From JABDGV01 sp964577935 (lineage in GTDB: Bacteria > Chlamydiota > Chlamydiia > Chlamydiales > FEN-1388), in NCBI GenBank assembly GCA_964577935.1, contig CAZOAJ010000021.1, positions 1 through 31,634 on the forward strand: 31,634 bases of DNA. The letters are read 5' to 3'. The notes under the pieces were generated by a model that worked only from the letters and a program-made list of their open reading frames with translations, ran no database searches and had not been told where the DNA came from. The stretch's first letter is position 1. Every line of letters begins with the position of its first letter. Below are positions 17,251 to 26,279 of the stretch, one piece after another. The translations under genes and the position numbers were made by a program.

Positions 17251-17882
17251 GAAAAAAGATCCTCTAATTCCTTATCATCTTCTCGGGCAATAAGAGCAAG
17301 CTGCCCCTGAAGTGGTGCAGGAGGGGTATCAAGATATATTCTATTTAAATGAGTGAGCTTGAGGCGAATAAGAGCTGCTTCAGCTACCACAAGTGCACAA
17401 ACCTTGTTCTCTTGTAAAAGCTGTAAACGCTCGTGAATTGGACCTCGTATATCGACATGAACTACATCAGAACGAAGTTCTTCCAAGGCGATTCTTCGCC
17501 TCAGAGAGCAACTTCCTATACGGGGATTTATCGGCAGAGATGAGAGGCTATGCCCATCAGGCATTACAAGTGCATCCCTTGGATCAACACCTTCAGTGAT
17601 ACAGATAATTTTTAAGCCTTTTTGTAGGTGATCTGGCAGATCTTTTGCTGAATGTATTGAGAGGCGAGCTTTTCCTTCAAGCTGGAGGAGATCAATCTCT
17701 TGGGTAAAAAAATCACTCTTTTCGACATCGATAAGAGGTGTTTTGAGATCAATATCTCCAGTCGTTTTAAGGTACGTGACGTCAAATTCAATATCGCTAA
17801 AATGAGTTCGTATTTCTGAAAGAACTTCCTGCACTTGTACGCGAGAAAGAGGGGAGGTCCTGGCCGCTACAGTAATGATCAT
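17214..17882 (-). CDS. hemC: Hydroxymethylbilane synthase, short form lacking domain 3
   Basis: Joins four porphobilinogens into hydroxymethylbilane. Domains 1 and 2 are clear: RTSPLSRVQV, IHSAKDLPDHL (catalytic Asp), RIGSCSLRRR and DIRGPIHERL (substrate-binding arginines), and PAPLQGQLAL near the end. At 222 residues it is about 90 shorter than the usual 300-320 and stops before domain 3, which carries the cysteine that binds the dipyrromethane primer. I recall other chlamydial HemC proteins also being short (about 240). The start has AAGGA seven bases upstream, ten bases after the radA stop. hemD follows with a 37-base overlap. Confidence 0.9.
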   Translation of the reverse strand: MIITVAARTSPLSRVQVQEVLSEIRTHFSDIEFDVTYLKTTGDIDLKTPLIDVEKSDFFTQEIDLLQLEGKARLSIHSAKDLPDHLQKGLKIICITEGVDPRDALVMPDGHSLSSLPINPRIGSCSLRRRIALEELRSDVVHVDIRGPIHERLQLLQENKVCALVVAEAALIRLKLTHLNRIYLDTPPAPLQGQLALIAREDDKELEDLFSCIDSRRRQKDK

Positions 17883-17892
17883 TTCATATTCC

Positions 17893-19254
17893 TTATCGAA
17901 CTTCTAATAAAGCGGTATCGACCCATTCAATCGGAATGAGTTCTATTGAGGATGTGATATTCTTTTTTAATGTCGCCATATTTTGTTTTGGGATAATAGC
18001 TCGTGTAAACCCTAGATGAAGCGCCTCTTTAAGTCGTGCCTCGATCCTCCGTACCGCTCGAACTTCCCCTCCCAGACCGACTTCTCCAACTACTATTGTT
18101 TTTTGGTCGAGAGGTTTATTGGTAAAGGATGAAGTAATTGCCAGAAGCAAGCCTAAATCAAGAGCCGGTTCAGTAATTTTTAGTCCGCCTGTAATTGAGG
18201 CAAATACATCACATTGGCCAAGACGTATTTGACACCGTTTTTCTATAACTGCAAGAAGAAGCGCTAGTCGATTTTGATCAACTCCGGTAGATCGTCTCGA
18301 AGGGGTGGCAAAGAACGTGTCTGTTACGAGCGCTTGAGCTTCGATTAATAAAGGTCTTGATCCCTCGAGAGTTGGAATAATAATCGATCCTGGAGATCCG
18401 ATACTGCGTGTCTCTAAGAAGAGTTGGGATGGGTTAACGACTTCTTCAAGCCCTGCTTCGGCCATCTGAAAGACTGCAATTTCATCAGTTGGGCCAAATC
18501 GATTTTTCATTACGCGCAAAATGCGTAGATGGAGATGTCGATCGCCTTCAAAATAGAGGACTGTATCGACTAAGTGTTCTAGGATTCGAGGTCCTGCAAT
18601 TTCCCCTGATTTCGTAACATGGCCAACAAGAAGGGTGGCAATGTTCAAGTTCTTTGCGGTTTGCATGAGGGATGCTGCACACTCACGTACCTGTGTAACA
18701 GATCCTGGTGAACTTTGGATATCTCCTCGATATATAACTTGAATAGAGTCAATGATTGTCAGTAATGGTTTGATCTCGTCCATGAGAGCTGCAATCTTCG
18801 TATACTCTGTTTCACTCGTAAAGAGTATTTCCTGACTTGTTATCTTGAGCCTACGAGAGCGAAGAGCTACTTGTTCTAAAGATTCTTCACCACAAATGTA
18901 GAGAACTTGCCCCTTCTTGGAAACTTGATGAGCAACTTGAAGAGCGAGAGTCGATTTGCCAATCCCTGGGTCGCCTCCAATCAAGGTAAGAGAACCTGGA
19001 ACAAAGCCCGATCCTAAGGCGCGGTCGACTTCTTGAAGCCCGGTTGTGAATCGTTCTGCTTTCTGTTCGCGAATCTCGTTCAATCGAACGGGCTTTGATG
19101 GATTTGTGTTTGGTAAAAGAGGCCTAGGAGTTTTAACTACTGTTTCAACCTCTTCCTCCATTGTATTCCATGTTTGACAAAGACCGCACTGGCCAGTCCA
19201 ACGAGATTGTCTATTGCCACAGCTTGTGCAAATCCAAACGCTTTTGATTTTCAT
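17893..19254 (-). CDS. radA: DNA repair protein RadA (Sms)
   Basis: RecA-like hexameric helicase that drives branch migration in recombination and repair. The 453 residues contain, in order, an N-terminal four-cysteine zinc finger (CTSCG...CGLC), the Walker A motif GGDPGIGKST (about residue 92), Walker B-like LLTIIDSIQ, the diagnostic RadA motif KNRFGPTDE, and a C-terminal Lon-like domain. The start is coupled to rnc by an ATGA overlap. It sits between rnc and hemC as in C. trachomatis. Confidence 0.96.
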   Translation of the reverse strand: MKIKSVWICTSCGNRQSRWTGQCGLCQTWNTMEEEVETVVKTPRPLLPNTNPSKPVRLNEIREQKAERFTTGLQEVDRALGSGFVPGSLTLIGGDPGIGKSTLALQVAHQVSKKGQVLYICGEESLEQVALRSRRLKITSQEILFTSETEYTKIAALMDEIKPLLTIIDSIQVIYRGDIQSSPGSVTQVRECAASLMQTAKNLNIATLLVGHVTKSGEIAGPRILEHLVDTVLYFEGDRHLHLRILRVMKNRFGPTDEIAVFQMAEAGLEEVVNPSQLFLETRSIGSPGSIIIPTLEGSRPLLIEAQALVTDTFFATPSRRSTGVDQNRLALLLAVIEKRCQIRLGQCDVFASITGGLKITEPALDLGLLLAITSSFTNKPLDQKTIVVGEVGLGGEVRAVRRIEARLKEALHLGFTRAIIPKQNMATLKKNITSSIELIPIEWVDTALLEVR

Positions 19255-20018
19255 AGTTTCAATTCATTAAGAGTAATAGAACCACAGGTTATGCTTGAAA
19301 AAGCTTTTTCGGCTGCCATCTGTTCGGCAATTTTTTTCGATCGACCCTTGCCTCGGCCTATTTCTTTTTCATTGATAAAGACACCGGATTCAAAAATTTT
19401 CTGATGAGGAGTCCCTTCCTCACTGATGAGGCGATAAATCGGAGCCGCTATTTTGTTTTGGGCGCAGATATCTTGGAGATTGGCTTTCCAGTTCATTTCT
19501 GAAGAGTTTATAAGGTTTTCAAGATCTTCAGAAATCAATGGAATAATGAAATTTTCAGCTATTTCAAGACCCCCATCGATATAGATTGCTCCAATAATAG
19601 CTTCAAATAAATGTGCTTGATTGGATTCTTCCGAGCGTCCGGATTGAATAATCTCCCCACGGCCAAGAAGCATAAATTCAAAAAGATGAAGCTTACGCAT
19701 AAAACAGGCGCAGGCAGTCTTTGAAACTATATGAGCCTTTTTCTTTGTCAGGCTGCCTTCACTGTCATGCGGATATTGAGAAAACAGGAATTTTGAAACG
19801 ACTATGTTTAAAACAGAGTCTCCAAGAAACTCAAGGCGTTCATTATCATAGGCGATATCTTTACACTCATTTTTAAAGGAAGGGTGTACGAAAGCTTCAA
19901 TAAGAACATTTTTCTTATTAAAGGAGTAGCGAAGCCGTTCTTCAATGGCTGGGAGTATTTCTTTCAGTTTATTTAGGTGCATATTCTTTCCATTAAGTAC
20001 AATCTCTTCGTCAGACAT
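19251..20018 (-). CDS. rnc: Ribonuclease III
   Basis: Cuts double-stranded RNA in rRNA and mRNA processing. The 255-residue protein has the catalytic signature NERLEFLGDSVLN, the second acidic site in LFEAIIGAIYIDGG, and a C-terminal dsRNA-binding domain (about 180-250; GKGRSKKIAEQMAAEKAF). The start is uncertain. The first ATG (20018) has AGG nearly touching it; a second in-frame ATG at 19982 (MHLNKLKE) would give 243 residues and has GGAAAG upstream. It opens the reverse operon rnc-radA-hemC-hemD-sodA and overlaps radA by four bases. Confidence 0.95.
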   Translation of the reverse strand: MSDEEIVLNGKNMHLNKLKEILPAIEERLRYSFNKKNVLIEAFVHPSFKNECKDIAYDNERLEFLGDSVLNIVVSKFLFSQYPHDSEGSLTKKKAHIVSKTACACFMRKLHLFEFMLLGRGEIIQSGRSEESNQAHLFEAIIGAIYIDGGLEIAENFIIPLISEDLENLINSSEMNWKANLQDICAQNKIAAPIYRLISEEGTPHQKIFESGVFINEKEIGRGKGRSKKIAEQMAAEKAFSSITCGSITLNELKL

Positions 20019-20183
20019 CCTGGCTTAAAAATTGGTTTTAAGGACACTGCCTTTTTTGAATGTGCCGCGTCTTTAGCGAGCATGAGTCTATATCAGAAAA
20101 TTGCCAATGTATTTTCTGACATACAGTTTGTGTGCATGGTGAAAATAATCTTTTGTGTATAAAGCCTAGAACCACAGCGTGTA

Positions 20184-20208
20184 TATAATCTTGGATGTAG
20201 AGTATACT
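20184..20208 (+). promoter_or_regulatory. Candidate -10 elements before PhyH-like gene
   Basis: A perfect TATAAT at 20184-20189 and a TATACT at 20203-20208 lie 58-82 bp before the start codon at 20266. Neither has a convincing -35 box, so the promoter assignment is weak. Confidence 0.3.
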
Positions 20209-20265
20209 GATCATCCAATTTCTTCTGCTAACAGGCTTTAACGCTGAGAAAAAAGTAAAATAGTT

Positions 20266-20898
20266 ATGTTGATTGCACTATCGAAAGATCAAAATGCATT
20301 TTTTGAAAAAAATGGATATTTAGAGTTAGAGGGTTTTTTCTCGCCTCGATCAATTGAAATGGTGCGAAAAAAGCTACTGCATTTTTTCCATGGAGCTAAA
20401 TGGGATAAAGCGGCTTTTACGAAAACACTATTTGAAACAGGTCACGGGATCTATATCAAAGAAAAAGAGATGCAGAAGAGCCTTTCTTTCACAAGGCTTG
20501 CAGCAATCGCTTCATCACTTGCCTATCAACCAACTGTTCGATATGTAAGCGATCAATTATGCGCTCAGCCCTTTATGTTGGGAGAATCGCCTCTCCAGGA
20601 AGCAAACTCTGTAAAAGGGGCCCTTATTGGCTGTTTTATTTCTTTAGGTTCTCTTGAAATCGAAGAAAGTGAAACAACGCTCTCAAAAGGATCTGTCATT
20701 TTTTATAGAATAAATGGGCCTGTTCCGGAAGCTCTTCAAACGTATGCGAATACTGCATTTTGGTTTATTCTCTTTGGAGGGATGAACCTTCAGTATCTTT
20801 ATAATGAAAAAGATTTCCATACCCATGATTTGAAAAAATTAGGATATGTATTTGGTGATTCATTGAAGCAAAAAACGCATCCAATTCTCTATCCATGA
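20266..20898 (+). CDS. PhyH-like hypothetical protein coupled to lplA
   Basis: This 210-residue protein opens with a segment (DQNAFFEKNGYLELEGFFSP, then a helix) that looks like the start of phytanoyl-CoA dioxygenase-like 2OG/Fe(II) enzymes, where FxxxGYLxxxxxF is typical. The metal-binding HxD...H triad is not evident in the middle; the only HxHD-like cluster (FHTHD) is near the C-terminus. I think it is either a non-catalytic relative or an unrelated fold. The stop overlaps the next start in ATGA, so it is translated with the lipoate ligase gene. No signal peptide is seen. Confidence 0.7.
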   Translation: MLIALSKDQNAFFEKNGYLELEGFFSPRSIEMVRKKLLHFFHGAKWDKAAFTKTLFETGHGIYIKEKEMQKSLSFTRLAAIASSLAYQPTVRYVSDQLCAQPFMLGESPLQEANSVKGALIGCFISLGSLEIEESETTLSKGSVIFYRINGPVPEALQTYANTAFWFILFGGMNLQYLYNEKDFHTHDLKKLGYVFGDSLKQKTHPILYP

Positions 20899-21626
20899 AA
20901 TCACGGATCCTTTCGATTCAAGATAGTGGGCCTCTTCAGGCGAGTCTGGCAATGCAGCCTGATTTTAAACTACTCGAAAATGGAGAGGTTCCGGCCCTTC
21001 GATTTTATGAGTGGTCTCAACCCTCTCTTTCATTTGGTATTCTCAACCGAGAGGGAGGGCTTAAGGAAGTCGATTTAATAAAGAATGGCATTCCCTGGGT
21101 ATATCGACCTACGGGAGGTTCTGTGCTTCTTCATGGACATGACCTTTCTTTCTCGCTCTTTATCCCGGATCCTCATTTTTTGGGCACAGCGGGCAGCTCC
21201 TATTTGTTGATCAACAACATGGTTTTAGAAGCTTTAGCCACAGCTTTTGATATCGATAGAGAGAGGCTTGAATGCTTTCAATCAGGCGTTCGCTCCTCAC
21301 GAGGCGTTTCGGCGTATTGCATGGCGGAATCCTCTCTGTATGACCCTCTCCTTGATGGTAAGAAAGTTGGGGGGTCGGCTCAAAGAAGAACTAAAAAAGC
21401 GTTTTTGCATCAAGGTTCGTTATTTATACGCGAACCAGCCTGGGAATCATTTGCGCCTGTTCTTCCCGATGATATTCTTCTTAAGATGCAAAACACGACA
21501 ACATCGTTTAACGATATACTAGAACTTGATAAGAAGCTTTTAAAATTCAAAAAATTACTAGCAAACTCGTTTCAGAAGTGTCTCTTTGATCCTAATACAA
21601 TTTCCATAAAGCTATGTAATAATTGA
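20895..21626 (+). CDS. lplA: Lipoate-protein ligase (LplA/LipM family)
   Basis: Attaches lipoate or octanoate to lysines of E2 and GcvH-type acceptors. The 243 residues carry the biotin/lipoate ligase fold motifs RPTGGSVLLHGHDLSFSL (the RRxGGGxxxH loop) and DGKKVGGSAQRR (catalytic Lys in the KxxGxAQ motif), then HQGSLF. There is no separate large C-terminal LplA domain. Start is set by ATGA overlap with the PhyH-like gene. A GcvH gene lies 5.4 kb downstream, and C. trachomatis, as I recall, also keeps an lplA copy next to clpC and gcsH. Confidence 0.88.
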   Translation: MKSRILSIQDSGPLQASLAMQPDFKLLENGEVPALRFYEWSQPSLSFGILNREGGLKEVDLIKNGIPWVYRPTGGSVLLHGHDLSFSLFIPDPHFLGTAGSSYLLINNMVLEALATAFDIDRERLECFQSGVRSSRGVSAYCMAESSLYDPLLDGKKVGGSAQRRTKKAFLHQGSLFIREPAWESFAPVLPDDILLKMQNTTTSFNDILELDKKLLKFKKLLANSFQKCLFDPNTISIKLCNN

Positions 21627-21732
21627 TTTTATCATCAATCTAGATGGTTTGAGTCTAATGCTGTAGAATCCTTCACCTTAACTGCGGTGAGTATGTACCC
21701 ACTTGTCTTTTTATCTCTTTAGACATAGCTCT

Positions 21733-21772
21733 GAATCGGATAAGAGGAGTTAAATTTTTATACTCCCGATTC
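21733..21772. terminator. Interrupted hairpin spanning the sulP stop codon
   Basis: GAATCGG (21733-21739) pairs with CCGATTC (21766-21772), and inner GGAGT pairs with ACTCC, leaving one bulged side. It includes the stop codon of the SulP gene and lies between convergent genes. It may act as a terminator or protect the 3' end. No long T-run follows. Confidence 0.35.
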
Positions 21773-23542
21773 ACTTGGAGCAGCTAAAAGGCAGCTCTGT
21801 AAATATCCTAGGACTTGTTGAAGCGGCTTCTCGATGAATTGAACGCTATTAGATGAAGGGAATTTGAGTTTGAGAATGGTTGAAGCAATTGTTGGTTTTG
21901 CCTCACACAAATAGAACTGGACATCCAAAGTTGCGAGCCGATGCGAAAATCGTTCAAGGGCATGAAGGCCGCTTGCATCGATGAGGGGAACGGATCGTAG
22001 TCTTAAAATAATTGCTTGAGGCTTCTTAGGGACCCTTTCATAAAGTTCATTAAGAAGGTCTGATACTGCAAAGAAGAATGGTCCTTCGATTTCAAATACT
22101 TGAATCGAATCAGGGATATTTTCGGGGAGTTCTTGGAGTGTTCTTTCTTCATACGAAAATGAAGGCTGCTCTTCTTCTTTTTCAAGCAGAGACCAGATCC
22201 TGCCGCTTGTTGAATCGCTCATTTTTTTGATAAACATAATCAACGATAAAAGAACGCCCACTTGAACTGCAGCTGTTAAGTCTACGCATACAGTCACTAA
22301 AAAGGTCAAAATCATCACAAGGGAGTCAGATTTTGGGCCTTTGCAAATGCTCTTAACATGGTTGATCTCAAGCATATTCCATGCAACAAATATAAGCACT
22401 GCTGAAAGTCCTGCAAGAGGCATAAGGCTTGCTATAGGTGCTAAAAGAACCATTAATAGGAAAAGTGTAACGGCATGGATCATTCCTGAAATAGGCGATT
22501 TCGCTTGCATTTGGATGTTTGCTGTCGTTCTTGCGATAGCTCCAGTTGCAGGAATTCCGCCAAAGAGGACAGAACCAAAATTTCCTACACCTTGTGCTAC
22601 AAGCTCGCAGTTAGATAGGTGTCTTGTGCCTGTTAAGCTGTCGGCTATCACACAGGAAAGAAGTGATTCAATCGCGCCGAGCAATGCAATAGAAACGCCA
22701 TCGGGAAAGGTTTTTCGGATAAGTTCAAATGATAAGTTTGGCCATGAGGGTTGAGGCAAACAAGAGGGAATAGTGCCGAATTTGGAATAGATCGTCTCAA
22801 GAGGTAAGTTCAATAACCAAACTAGAGTTGTGGCAAGAATAAGAGCTATAATGGGCGCCGGAATTTTTTTAGAGTACTGTCGAATTCTGATGATGGCATA
22901 TAGCGTGATAGAGGCAATAAAAAATGTAATCCAATCAAAGGTTGAATAGGCATTGGCATATTGGTGGAGTCTATCTATTGGATCTGAAGCAGGAGAGGGG
23001 ATGGTAAGCCCGCAGAAATCCTTTATTTGATTGATAATGATGACAGTTCCTATCCCCACAGTAAATCCTACAATTACCGGATGAGGAATAAAACGTATCA
23101 GTATCCCACAGCGGAATAGCCCGAAGAGCATGAGAAGAATACTTGCTGTGAAAGTTGCTGTGGCAAGGCCTTCATAGCCATGTTTTTGCACGATGGTGAA
23201 AAGTAGAATCACATAAGCACCGGTTGGCCCGCCAATTTGAAAGCGAGAGCCTCCGAGAAGAGATATGATGAATCCTGCAATAATTGCTGTATATATTCCT
23301 CGTTCGGGATCAACTCCTGAGCCTATTGCAAAGGCCATGGCAAGAGGAAGAGCAATGACGCCAACAGTCATTCCTGCGATAAGATCTGACGAAAAGTCCG
23401 ATCGAGAGTATCCCTCGAGGATTGAAGTTATCGATTTGGGGATAAAAGAGGCAAATTTAGGGTGCAGTATAAGTGAACGGTAAATACGTTCTTTCAGCCT
23501 GCCCAAGAATGAATTTTGACTCGATTGCTGAGAATTATCCAT
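21758..23542 (-). CDS. SulP-family anion transporter with STAS domain
   Basis: SLC26/SulP inner-membrane carrier for an anion such as sulfate, bicarbonate or a dicarboxylate; the substrate cannot be told from sequence. Of 594 residues, about 45-430 form the multi-span membrane core, beginning with DLIAGMTVGVIALPLAMAFAIGSG (the family signature, read to 20 residues from AGMTVGVIALPLAMAFAIGS) and including GGSRFQIGGPTGAYV and GGIPATGAIARTTANI. A cytoplasmic STAS domain follows at about 475-585 (ILRLRSVPLIDASGLHALE). It stands alone, convergent with lplA and divergent from the PpiD-like gene. Confidence 0.93.
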   Translation of the reverse strand: MDNSQQSSQNSFLGRLKERIYRSLILHPKFASFIPKSITSILEGYSRSDFSSDLIAGMTVGVIALPLAMAFAIGSGVDPERGIYTAIIAGFIISLLGGSRFQIGGPTGAYVILLFTIVQKHGYEGLATATFTASILLMLFGLFRCGILIRFIPHPVIVGFTVGIGTVIIINQIKDFCGLTIPSPASDPIDRLHQYANAYSTFDWITFFIASITLYAIIRIRQYSKKIPAPIIALILATTLVWLLNLPLETIYSKFGTIPSCLPQPSWPNLSFELIRKTFPDGVSIALLGAIESLLSCVIADSLTGTRHLSNCELVAQGVGNFGSVLFGGIPATGAIARTTANIQMQAKSPISGMIHAVTLFLLMVLLAPIASLMPLAGLSAVLIFVAWNMLEINHVKSICKGPKSDSLVMILTFLVTVCVDLTAAVQVGVLLSLIMFIKKMSDSTSGRIWSLLEKEEEQPSFSYEERTLQELPENIPDSIQVFEIEGPFFFAVSDLLNELYERVPKKPQAIILRLRSVPLIDASGLHALERFSHRLATLDVQFYLCEAKPTIASTILKLKFPSSNSVQFIEKPLQQVLGYLQSCLLAAPSESGV

Positions 23543-23890
23543 GGCTTAATATCCAACCATAATTTGCAGATTTTTGATCTCCTTCTGAGCAATAACTACG
23601 ATAGCTTGCGCAGGGGCAAATCTCAAAATGCAAGCTCATAATACAGTATGAGGTATATTAATTGATACTTCATTATAGCGTTGGCTTCAGGACCATCGAG
23701 CGGTATAGCTTGCAAAAAGGATCAATGTGCTGTTGATTTGGAGATACCTAAATGAAGTGAAAGGAGTTTTGCAAAGCAAAAAATAAACTTGAAAGAGAGT
23801 TTGGGCACTTTTCATAAAAATAAAATTCCCTTGATTGAGGGAAAGAAGTTGCTATGATAGGATCCGTCCTCGAATTTTCGGAATAAAAAC
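23543..23890. other. Divergent intergenic region, SulP / PpiD-like genes
   Basis: No gene, RNA or repeat is recognised in these 348 bp apart from the promoter listed for the forward gene. Confidence 0.5.
23831..23858 (+). promoter_or_regulatory. Sigma-70-type promoter for PpiD-like gene
   Basis: TTGATT (23831-23836) and TATGAT (23853-23858) are separated by 16 bp. The -10 element matches the consensus at five of six positions and ends 32 bp before the start codon at 23891. Confidence 0.55.
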
Positions 23891-26254
23891 ATGTTTTCCT
23901 TTTTTCGCCGCTATCAACGATTTTTCTTTGTTATTATCACAGTTGTGATTGTCATCTCCTTTTCATTTTTTGGGACCTATTCAACCCTCTCAACGAATCC
24001 TGAAGATAATTCTGTGGTTTTTGTGGGCGTGGATGGTTCAAAAGTTCACAGGAAACAATTCACAGATTATTTACAGTTTCTCTCTGTTGAAGCTCAGGAT
24101 TTATACGGGGCAAAGTCAGCAAGATTTAATCCAGCGAACGACGGCTACTTTACAAAAGATATAATTGAAAGTGGTGTAGGGTCGATAATTTGGAGAAAAA
24201 TCAATGACAATGAAGCTCTTGATGCATCTATTCTAGCTGAGAAGGGTTTTGTTTCATTTAGTCATCCTCAGTATCCATTTATTGGTGTAGAGAGTGTTTG
24301 GGCCTATTTTGCTCCAAACATTGCTACCTCGTTCAATAAATACAAGGAGATGTCTTCATCCAAGGCTCCAAATTATCCAGAACTATTTGATGCCAAAATC
24401 GAGCTTTATGCTGCTCAAAGGCAATTTCCTCCACAATTAATTAAACAGGTTCTTCAGTATCAGATATCGCAAATGAATGTCGCTCCTTTGGCGATAGACA
24501 ATAGCCGACTTCTCCTCTTTGGCTATGATTCTCCACAGGATTGGTTTGGGAAAAAGTTTCTTGATGCCTGCGTTATCTGGGTATATGACACAGCTCGAAT
24601 GGCTGAAAAGCAGGGGCTTGAGGTCTCTGAACGAGAAGCTCTTTTCATGCTCTTAAAAAACTGCCAGGATCTCTTAAGTCGGGAGCCAGGACTCAAACAA
24701 ATGGGTTATGAGTCTCCAGGGCAGCTTTTGGCGGATAGTTTGAAAAACCTAGGAGTTGATCAAAACAGTGCTGTAATTATTATGCGGGATATTCTCCTCT
24801 CAAGAAAATTGATTGGAAGAGCCGAAACCGCAGTAGCAGTATCTCCAGCTCTTTTTAAGCCCCTTGTTGAGGCCTCTAATAGCTTTATTCGCCTTGATCA
24901 ATATCAGCTGCCAGAGTCATTGAGAATTCAGTCCCTGGATCAAATGTATAAAATACAACTTTGGATCGATGCAGTTCGAAAAGGGCCTAAATCATCAACA
25001 TGGTCAGATGTTCTTGCTTTACCCACAGAGTTATATTCTCCAGAAGAACTTCTAAAAACAAATCCCGAACTCGTCCAAAGAAGGTTTCGTATTAATTGGG
25101 TTTCAGTCAATATCGAAGATCTTTCCGATGCATTACCTTTGAGGGATGTATGGGCATGGCAGTCGAGCGATTTAGGGTGGAAGAAATTGCTTGAGCAATT
25201 TCCTGTCTTGAAGAGTAAAGTGGCTCAAGAAGGCATTGAGCAGGGGGCTCAGGATAGACTAAAATCGATAGATCTTCTTTCTCAAGACAATCGGGAAAAA
25301 ATAAATCTTTTTTCGAGAAAGCAGATTATTTTGCAAAACCCAGACAGGATACGTGAAGCTCTTTCATCAAAAGAGATGACAAGCAGCGCTATTTCTATTC
25401 GGGCTAAGGGTGGCAAGCTTCCCTTTGAGGGGGTGTCAAATCAGGAAGAGTTTAAGAAGCTTCTTCTTTCTGCCGCGGTTGGTGAGCAAGATTCTAGACT
25501 TGATAGCTATACCCAAGACAATACAACTTTTTGTCGAGTTATCGTTTTAGATCGCGCAGATAGTGATGAGGTAATCCCATTGGAACAAGCGCTTTCTGAT
25601 GGCGTATTAAACTCCATGCTTGATTCTGTTCTTCATGCAGCTTATGTCAAAATTCGTAATCTTGACCCAAAAGTATATCGTCAAGAAAATGGCGAATGGA
25701 AACCTTTAAGCGCTGTTCAAGATGAGATCGCGGAGAAGCACTTTTTGTCTCTTATCTCAGCTCTAGATCAAGCTCGTGAAGTATATAAATCCCAATTTCC
25801 TATGCTTTGCAACTGGAACAATGTTCGAGAAGCCCGTTTTGCTGTTCGATTTATGCCTTACGTACAGCAAATTTGGATGAAGGTCCAAAAAGACCCAGGA
25901 ATGATTAACGATTTTATTGAGGAAGTAAGTTCGAGTTCTTTATTTGAAACTGCTTCTACATTGCGCAAGCTCAAGTGGGGTCTTGTGAAAAAAACGGTCG
26001 ATGTGGTCCGAAAAGATGGATCTGCCATATTTGGCTATGCATCACTTGCCCAACTGCCGCCAGGGGCCTGGGTGTCTCCTCAATTTAAATTGCAAGATGG
26101 ATTGGCATTTGCGTTCCTTATTGAAAAAGGAGAACTTCCTTTCGATGGGGATTTAAGATCTAAAACGATGAGTTTCTTCGAGACACTTGGTGGTGAAGTA
26201 GGCCGTCGTTATGCTCGTGAAGTTTGTGATCAAATGAGCTTTCAGACCAGGTAA
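23891..26254 (+). CDS. PpiD/SurA-like membrane-anchored periplasmic chaperone
   Basis: This 787-residue protein has a single N-terminal anchor (FFRRYQRFFFVIITVVIVIS, residues 3-22, then FSFFGTYS) with basic residues on the cytoplasmic side. The rest would be periplasmic. The architecture is that of PpiD/SurA_N_3 proteins: anchor, a helical SurA-like chaperone region starting VDGSKVHRKQF (compare VNGxxIxxxxF), then long helical and parvulin-like segments. A well-formed PPIase core is not obvious. KGGKLPFEGV near residue 510 and PLEQALSDGV near 560 are the nearest parvulin-type landmarks, so catalysis may be lost. The likely role is folding of outer-membrane proteins. A promoter is visible upstream; the CBM9-like gene follows after 25 bp. 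Confidence 0.72.
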   Translation: MFSFFRRYQRFFFVIITVVIVISFSFFGTYSTLSTNPEDNSVVFVGVDGSKVHRKQFTDYLQFLSVEAQDLYGAKSARFNPANDGYFTKDIIESGVGSIIWRKINDNEALDASILAEKGFVSFSHPQYPFIGVESVWAYFAPNIATSFNKYKEMSSSKAPNYPELFDAKIELYAAQRQFPPQLIKQVLQYQISQMNVAPLAIDNSRLLLFGYDSPQDWFGKKFLDACVIWVYDTARMAEKQGLEVSEREALFMLLKNCQDLLSREPGLKQMGYESPGQLLADSLKNLGVDQNSAVIIMRDILLSRKLIGRAETAVAVSPALFKPLVEASNSFIRLDQYQLPESLRIQSLDQMYKIQLWIDAVRKGPKSSTWSDVLALPTELYSPEELLKTNPELVQRRFRINWVSVNIEDLSDALPLRDVWAWQSSDLGWKKLLEQFPVLKSKVAQEGIEQGAQDRLKSIDLLSQDNREKINLFSRKQIILQNPDRIREALSSKEMTSSAISIRAKGGKLPFEGVSNQEEFKKLLLSAAVGEQDSRLDSYTQDNTTFCRVIVLDRADSDEVIPLEQALSDGVLNSMLDSVLHAAYVKIRNLDPKVYRQENGEWKPLSAVQDEIAEKHFLSLISALDQAREVYKSQFPMLCNWNNVREARFAVRFMPYVQQIWMKVQKDPGMINDFIEEVSSSSLFETASTLRKLKWGLVKKTVDVVRKDGSAIFGYASLAQLPPGAWVSPQFKLQDGLAFAFLIEKGELPFDGDLRSKTMSFFETLGGEVGRRYAREVCDQMSFQTR

Positions 26255-26279
26255 TTTATAACCTTGAGGGACTCGTGCT

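Noticed and set aside
22341..22754. 137-codon forward frame inside the SulP gene
   Set aside because: Antisense to a conserved membrane domain; composition is that of a shadow frame.
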